This document shows, in pieces, positions 59,917 to 64,000 of a stretch of DNA of 64,000 nt (position 1 is the stretch's first letter; every line of letters starts with the position of its first letter). Source of the DNA: Thioalkalivibrio sp. ALJ7 (GTDB lineage Bacteria; Pseudomonadota; Gammaproteobacteria; Ectothiorhodospirales; Ectothiorhodospiraceae); assembly GCF_000376865.1 (NCBI RefSeq), contig NZ_AQXQ01000008.1, positions 124,001 to 188,000 on the forward strand. Direction: 5' to 3'. The notes under the pieces are model-generated. The model made no database searches. It was not told the origin of the DNA and saw nothing but the letters and a program-made list of their open reading frames with translations. The position numbers and the translations under genes are program-made.

Positions 59917-62229
59917 GTGACCTATCTGCGTTCGCCGCGTTCTTTTCTCTCTCACCTGATTGTTTTGGTCGCCCTGATGCTGCTGATGCCCTGGGGGGGA
60001 TTGTCGGCCCAGGAAGCGGGCGCGGACGCCTCCAGTGACGATCTGCGCCAGACGCTGATCGAGGCCCTGGAGAACGAAGAAGCGCGTGAGCGCCTGCTGG
60101 AAGCCCTGCGCTCCGACAGCGGCTCCAGCGAGGAAGACGCAGTCACCGATGCCGTGCCGGTAGACACCGGCGACAACGTATCTGTGGCCCGACAGATCGC
60201 CCTGCTCACGCAGTCGCTGGCCGAGGGTGCTGTTGCCGAGGTCCGTGCCCTGAACGACATCGCGGCGGATGTCGCCGAGCGTGTTCGTGCGGTCGAACCC
60301 ACCGTGTTCGGGATGGCCGTAGTGGATCTTGCCAGCATCATCGTGTTCACGGTGGTGGTGTTTCTGGTGCTGCGGAGACTGGGTGCGCCCATGTTCACCG
60401 CCATCGACCGCTGGGCCCTGAACGCGGCGGAACACATGCGCCTGATGCGGGCGCTACCGGCGGTGATACTGGCCGCTGCCATCGATTTCCTGATCGTCAT
60501 CCTGGCCTGGCTGGCCGGCTACGCCCTGGCCCTGTTCGTACTCGGCGAGTCCGGGGAGATGCTGACCCGGCACTCGCTGTTCCTGAACGCCTTCCTGCTG
60601 ATCGAGGTGACCAAGGCCGCGCTGCGCCTGATCTTCGCGACTCGCTATAAAGGCCTGCGCCTGTTGCCAATGGCTGGGGACGAGGCCGCCTACTGGAATG
60701 CCTGGCTGGCCCGGATCGTCGGGTACATCGGCTACGGCCTGTTGCTCCTGGTACCGATCGCGAACAACCATATCTCGTCCGAGGCCGGGCGTTCCCTGGG
60801 CCTGATTGTGATGCTCACCGCCTTCTTGTACGCGGCGGTGATCATCCTCCAGAACCGCACGCGGGTGCACGACCGCCTGATTGCGCTGGCCAACCGGGCC
60901 GGATTCGCCTTTACCCGCATCCTGATCTCCCTGCTGGCGAATTTCTGGCACTGGATCGCGCTGCTGTACTTCCTGGCCCTGGCAGTGGTCAGCATCACGC
61001 GGCCGGAGGATGCCCTGCCCTTCATGGCCAAGGCCACTGGGCAAACCCTGCTCGCCGGTTTCGTCGGCGTCTTCGTCGCCAACCTGCTGACCCAGCTGAT
61101 CGGCCGCCAGATCCACGTACCGGAAGAGACCCGGGAGAAGTTCCCATCGCTGGAACTGCGTCTGAACTCGTACATCCCGAAGGCGCTGAAAGTTATGCGC
61201 CTGGTAATCCTGCTGATTGTGCTGGCCGTGATCGGGGATGCATGGGGCGCATTCAGCCTGGCCAACTGGCTCGCGTCGGATACCGGCATGGCGGTGCTGG
61301 GGACCGCGATCTCGGTGGCACTGATCCTGTTGGCCGTGCTGGCCATCTGGCTGGTCTTCGCCAGCTGGATCGAGCACCGCATGAACCCCAACACCGGTGA
61401 CGGCCTGCCGACGGCCCGCGAGGCCACGCTGCTGACCATCTTCCGCAACGCCGTCGCGATCGTGCTGATCGTGATGACCACCATGATCGTGCTGGCCGAG
61501 ATCGGCGTGAACATCGGCCCGCTGCTGGCCGGCGCGGGTGTGCTCGGCCTCGCGGTCGGGTTTGGCGCACAGAAACTGGTGCAGGACGTCATCACCGGTG
61601 TCTTCATCCAGCTCGAAAATGCGATCAACGTCGGCGATGTGGTTACCGTGGCCGGCACCACCGGGGTCGTCGAACGCTTGACGATCCGTTCTCTGGGTCT
61701 GCGTGATCTCTCCGGCACTTACCACCTGATCCCGTTCTCTTCAGTCGACGCCGTGTCCAATTACATGCGCGAGTACGGCTACCATGTCGGCGAGTACGGC
61801 GTGGCCTACCGCGAGGATATCGACGAGGTCATCGTGCGCTTGCGCGAGGCCTTCGAGGAGCTCAAGGAAGATCCGGATCAGGGCCCCAATGTCCTCGACG
61901 AAATGGAGGTACACGGCGTGACCTCCCTTGGCGACAGCGCGGTCAATGTGCGGATCCGGATCAAGGCCCTTCCGGGCACCCAGTTCGGTCTGGGTCGAGC
62001 CTTCAACCGCCTGGTCAAGAAGCACTTCGACGCCGCCGGCATCGAGATTCCGTTCCCGCACCAGACCATCTACTTCGGTCAGGAGAAAGATGGCTCGGCA
62101 CCGGCCGCCAATTTGCGCCTCCTCGAGGGGAAGGCCGAGGGCGATAAGGACGACAAGGACTATTCTCGTGACCAGCGGGCGCGTCCGAACCCGAAACACA
62201 AGGGCGACTATGACGAGGCCGACGATTGA
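59917..62229 (+). CDS. large MscS-family mechanosensitive channel (YbiO-like)
   Basis: The 770-residue protein starts with a signal peptide (FLSHLIVLVALMLLMPWGGLSAQ). A periplasmic helical domain and about ten TM helices follow, with an MscS core containing LLAGAGVLGLAVGFGAQKLVQDVITGVFIQLEN and IPFPHQTIYFG. A charged C-tail ends it. GTG 59917 was chosen because it restores the signal and has GAGG upstream; the ATG at 59812 overlaps mtgA but lacks both. Confidence 0.9.
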   Translation: MTYLRSPRSFLSHLIVLVALMLLMPWGGLSAQEAGADASSDDLRQTLIEALENEEARERLLEALRSDSGSSEEDAVTDAVPVDTGDNVSVARQIALLTQSLAEGAVAEVRALNDIAADVAERVRAVEPTVFGMAVVDLASIIVFTVVVFLVLRRLGAPMFTAIDRWALNAAEHMRLMRALPAVILAAAIDFLIVILAWLAGYALALFVLGESGEMLTRHSLFLNAFLLIEVTKAALRLIFATRYKGLRLLPMAGDEAAYWNAWLARIVGYIGYGLLLLVPIANNHISSEAGRSLGLIVMLTAFLYAAVIILQNRTRVHDRLIALANRAGFAFTRILISLLANFWHWIALLYFLALAVVSITRPEDALPFMAKATGQTLLAGFVGVFVANLLTQLIGRQIHVPEETREKFPSLELRLNSYIPKALKVMRLVILLIVLAVIGDAWGAFSLANWLASDTGMAVLGTAISVALILLAVLAIWLVFASWIEHRMNPNTGDGLPTAREATLLTIFRNAVAIVLIVMTTMIVLAEIGVNIGPLLAGAGVLGLAVGFGAQKLVQDVITGVFIQLENAINVGDVVTVAGTTGVVERLTIRSLGLRDLSGTYHLIPFSSVDAVSNYMREYGYHVGEYGVAYREDIDEVIVRLREAFEELKEDPDQGPNVLDEMEVHGVTSLGDSAVNVRIRIKALPGTQFGLGRAFNRLVKKHFDAAGIEIPFPHQTIYFGQEKDGSAPAANLRLLEGKAEGDKDDKDYSRDQRARPNPKHKGDYDEADD

Positions 62230-62379
62230 CCCTAACCCCGGCTTGGGGACACATCATCCTCGGGCTGGACGCCAAACGACGGGCCACAGTGGCGCACACG
62301 TGCACTGAATCGGCCCGCCGTTGCATCCAAAAGGTGCTTACCCTTTCCGGCCCGGGGGGATTTGGGTCAATATAGCCCC

Positions 62380-63066
62380 ATGCGACTGTTAATCCTGCTC
62401 GCTCCTTTGTTGTTGCTCATTGCGTGGGCACCCGGACTCTGGGTGCGTCACACCATGAAGAAATACCAGCAGCCCGCGGATCGTTACGACGGCAACGGCG
62501 CGGAACTGGCGCGCGATCTTCTGGATCGCCACGGACTGCACAAGGTCAAGGTCGAAACCACCAAGACTGGCGACCACTACGACCCTGACACCCGCACCGT
62601 ACGGCTATCGCCCGAGAATCACGACGGGCACTCGCTCACGGCCGTCACCGTGGCGGCCCACGAGGTCGGCCACGCGATACAGCATGCCGAGGGTTACGCC
62701 CCACTGCGGATGCGCAGCTACTTGGTGTGTGTCTCGGGTTATGGCCAACAGATTGGCGCCTGGCTTCTGGTCGCCATCCCCTTTATTACCATCATCGCTC
62801 GCCATCCGGCGCCGGCCATCTTGTTCTTCCTCGCCGGGGTTCTGTCGATGGGGCTCGCTGCACTGGTTCACTTCATCACCCTACCCACCGAGTTCGATGC
62901 GAGCTTCCGCCGCGCCATGCCGATGCTACGCGACGGCCACTACCTGCACCCACCGGACTATCCCCACGCCGAGCGCATCCTGAAAGCGGCGGCCTATACG
63001 TACCTGTCTCAGTCTCTGATGAGCCTGCTCAACATTGCCTCCTGGTTCCGGTATCTGCGTCGATGA
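62380..63066 (+). CDS. YugP-like zinc-dependent membrane metallopeptidase
   Basis: The 228-residue product has an N-terminal TM helix, the zinc motif AAHEVGHAIQH (H94, E95, H98) with E171 in LPTEFDASFRRAM, and further TM helices. It is a Zn peptidase of the YugP/DUF family in the inner membrane; substrate unknown. ATG 62380; overlaps the methyltransferase gene by 4 nt. Confidence 0.88.
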   Translation: MRLLILLAPLLLLIAWAPGLWVRHTMKKYQQPADRYDGNGAELARDLLDRHGLHKVKVETTKTGDHYDPDTRTVRLSPENHDGHSLTAVTVAAHEVGHAIQHAEGYAPLRMRSYLVCVSGYGQQIGAWLLVAIPFITIIARHPAPAILFFLAGVLSMGLAALVHFITLPTEFDASFRRAMPMLRDGHYLHPPDYPHAERILKAAAYTYLSQSLMSLLNIASWFRYLRR

Positions 63067-63752
63067 GCGAGGCCGCAACGGTCGCGTGCCTCTTGTGCGG
63101 ACATCCGACACAGGCCTTTCACCACCGTGGCGTGGGCAGCGCCTCGCCGGGCGACTATCGGCGTTGCCGCCACTGCGGTTTGAGCATGCTGGAGGCGGAT
63201 GCCTGGCTTGATCGGGAAGAGGAACGCACCTATTACAAGACCCACGAAAATCGTCCGGGTGATCCAGGCTACCTCCTCCATCTGGAACGCCTGATCACCC
63301 CCTTGACCCAGGCAATACCGGCACCCGCCACCGGCCTCGACTGGGGCTGCGGGCCGCACCCGGTCCTGGCCGATCGGCTCCGGAAGAAGGGCTATCAGAT
63401 GGCGGCCTGGGACCCTGCCTTCGGCCCAGCGCTACCCGCCGCGCCCGCCGATGGGTGGGATTTCATTACCTGCACCGAAGTCATTGAGCACCTGCACGAA
63501 CCACGCGCCAGCCTGAAGGCGATGTTGCATCGGATTCGACCGGGCGGTGTCCTCGCCATCATGACCGAGTGGCTCCCCGAACCCCGTCAGTTCAATCGCT
63601 GGCACTACCGGCGCGATCCAACCCATGTGGCTTTCTACAGCCCCAATAGCCTGCGCTGGGCCGCTCAACACTTCGGCTGCACCGTGGACCTACCGGCCCG
63701 GGGGGTCGCGCTCTTCACCCGTTCCCAGTGCTCAGACGCCGAACATCCTTGA
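63063..63752 (+). CDS. class I SAM methyltransferase with N-terminal zinc ribbon
   Basis: The 229-residue product has a zinc ribbon (C9xxC12, C35xxC38) followed by a SAM-binding motif GLDWGCGPHP (91-100). TCTEVIEHLHEPRASL and HRIRPGGVLAIMTEW are typical of small-molecule or sugar methyltransferases. The ATGA overlap suggests co-expression with the metallopeptidase. Target unknown. Confidence 0.82.
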   Translation: MSEAATVACLLCGHPTQAFHHRGVGSASPGDYRRCRHCGLSMLEADAWLDREEERTYYKTHENRPGDPGYLLHLERLITPLTQAIPAPATGLDWGCGPHPVLADRLRKKGYQMAAWDPAFGPALPAAPADGWDFITCTEVIEHLHEPRASLKAMLHRIRPGGVLAIMTEWLPEPRQFNRWHYRRDPTHVAFYSPNSLRWAAQHFGCTVDLPARGVALFTRSQCSDAEHP

Positions 63753-63957
63753 GGCGAAGCACGAGCCGAAACCTCGTCTCGGTCACAGGCCGCGAGGCAT
63801 AGCACGGATCGCGGGAACCCTTTGGCGAACGGCCAGTCTGCCAATGGACACATGCCTCCTGCATCCCCGCCCACCCGGCACAATCAGGCCACGCTTGTTA
63901 AGCTAGGGTTAAGTACGGTCGAACAGAATGTACGTGTATCCACAAGGAGAAACCTCT

Positions 63958-64000
63958 ATGAAGATTCGTTACCCGTCTCTCGCCGGGCTGATCGCGGCCG
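63958..64000 (+). CDS. start of an exported protein gene (5' part only)
   Basis: The last 43 bases encode MKIRYPSLAGLIAA, the beginning of a signal peptide, from an ATG with AAGGAGA eight bases upstream. The product cannot be identified. The preceding 205-bp gap (63753-63957) holds no other gene. Confidence 0.7.
   Translation, partial: MKIRYPSLAGLIAA

Overview
This 64 kb window is GC-rich, densely packed chromosomal DNA from a gammaproteobacterium. The best single clue is the run leuC-leuD-leuB-asd-fimV-(membrane gene)-truA-trpF-trpB-trpA-accD-folC-SPOR-cvpA-purF, the gene order of pseudomonads and related gammaproteobacteria. It occurs here with queA-tgt-yajC-secD-secF, PBP1b, TsaB and an ArsJ/GAPDH pair. 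Base composition and content would fit a halophilic or sulfur-oxidising Ectothiorhodospiraceae-type organism (Thioalkalivibrio-like), but the genus is an inference. No phage, plasmid or CRISPR signature is present.

Layout. 1-9005: the surE start (cut by the window edge), an Smr-domain gene, a periplasmic monoheme DUF3365 protein and a short LOV photoreceptor (+ strand) sit between surE and truD; then truD, tsaB, a DinG/YoaA helicase, a TPR lipoprotein and mrcB (- strand). 9147-12996: a kinase-like/P-loop fusion, a 317-bp MITE-like element, and three envelope genes (DUF4412, NlpC/P60 lipoprotein, DUF302). 13034-18851: secF, secD, yajC, tgt, queA, with tRNA-Leu(CAA) and tRNA-Thr(TGT) beyond. 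18959-24357: RDD protein, then a tightly overlapping Mla-type lipid ABC operon that continues into a glutathione peroxidase and tadA. 24490-28486: MoxR-DUF58-transglutaminase operon. 28641-29120: a solitary IscR-type regulator with striking palindromes upstream. 29423-38790: L,D-transpeptidase, purF, cvpA, SPOR, folC, accD, trpA, trpB, trpF, truA. 38787-46887: EcfT-like membrane protein, fimV, asd, leuB, leuD, leuC, with a cluster of ~120-bp REP-type repeats around leuDC. 47311-50476: LysR regulator and the arsJ/GAPDH arsenate pair. 50549-57357: an inverted-repeat element, TspO, and a tripartite RND efflux operon. 57389-63752: phosphatase, DUF2256 mini-gene, DUF393, an unknown gene, mtgA, a large MscS-type channel, a YugP-like membrane metallopeptidase and a methyltransferase. 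The window ends just inside a new + strand gene.

Functionally, the window is mostly housekeeping: protein export, tRNA modification (TruD, TsaB, Tgt, QueA, TadA, TruA), Trp, Leu and purine synthesis, fatty-acid initiation, and cell-wall synthesis. Envelope maintenance and stress genes are interleaved (Mla-type transport, GPx, MscS, RND efflux, ArsJ). No dramatic unknown multi-gene system was found. The more unusual items are the effector-less LOV protein, the lone IscR with duplicated palindromic sites, GPx inside a lipid-transport operon, the ArsJ/GAPDH pair without arsR or arsC, a 50-codon DUF2256 gene, and three families of non-coding repeats.
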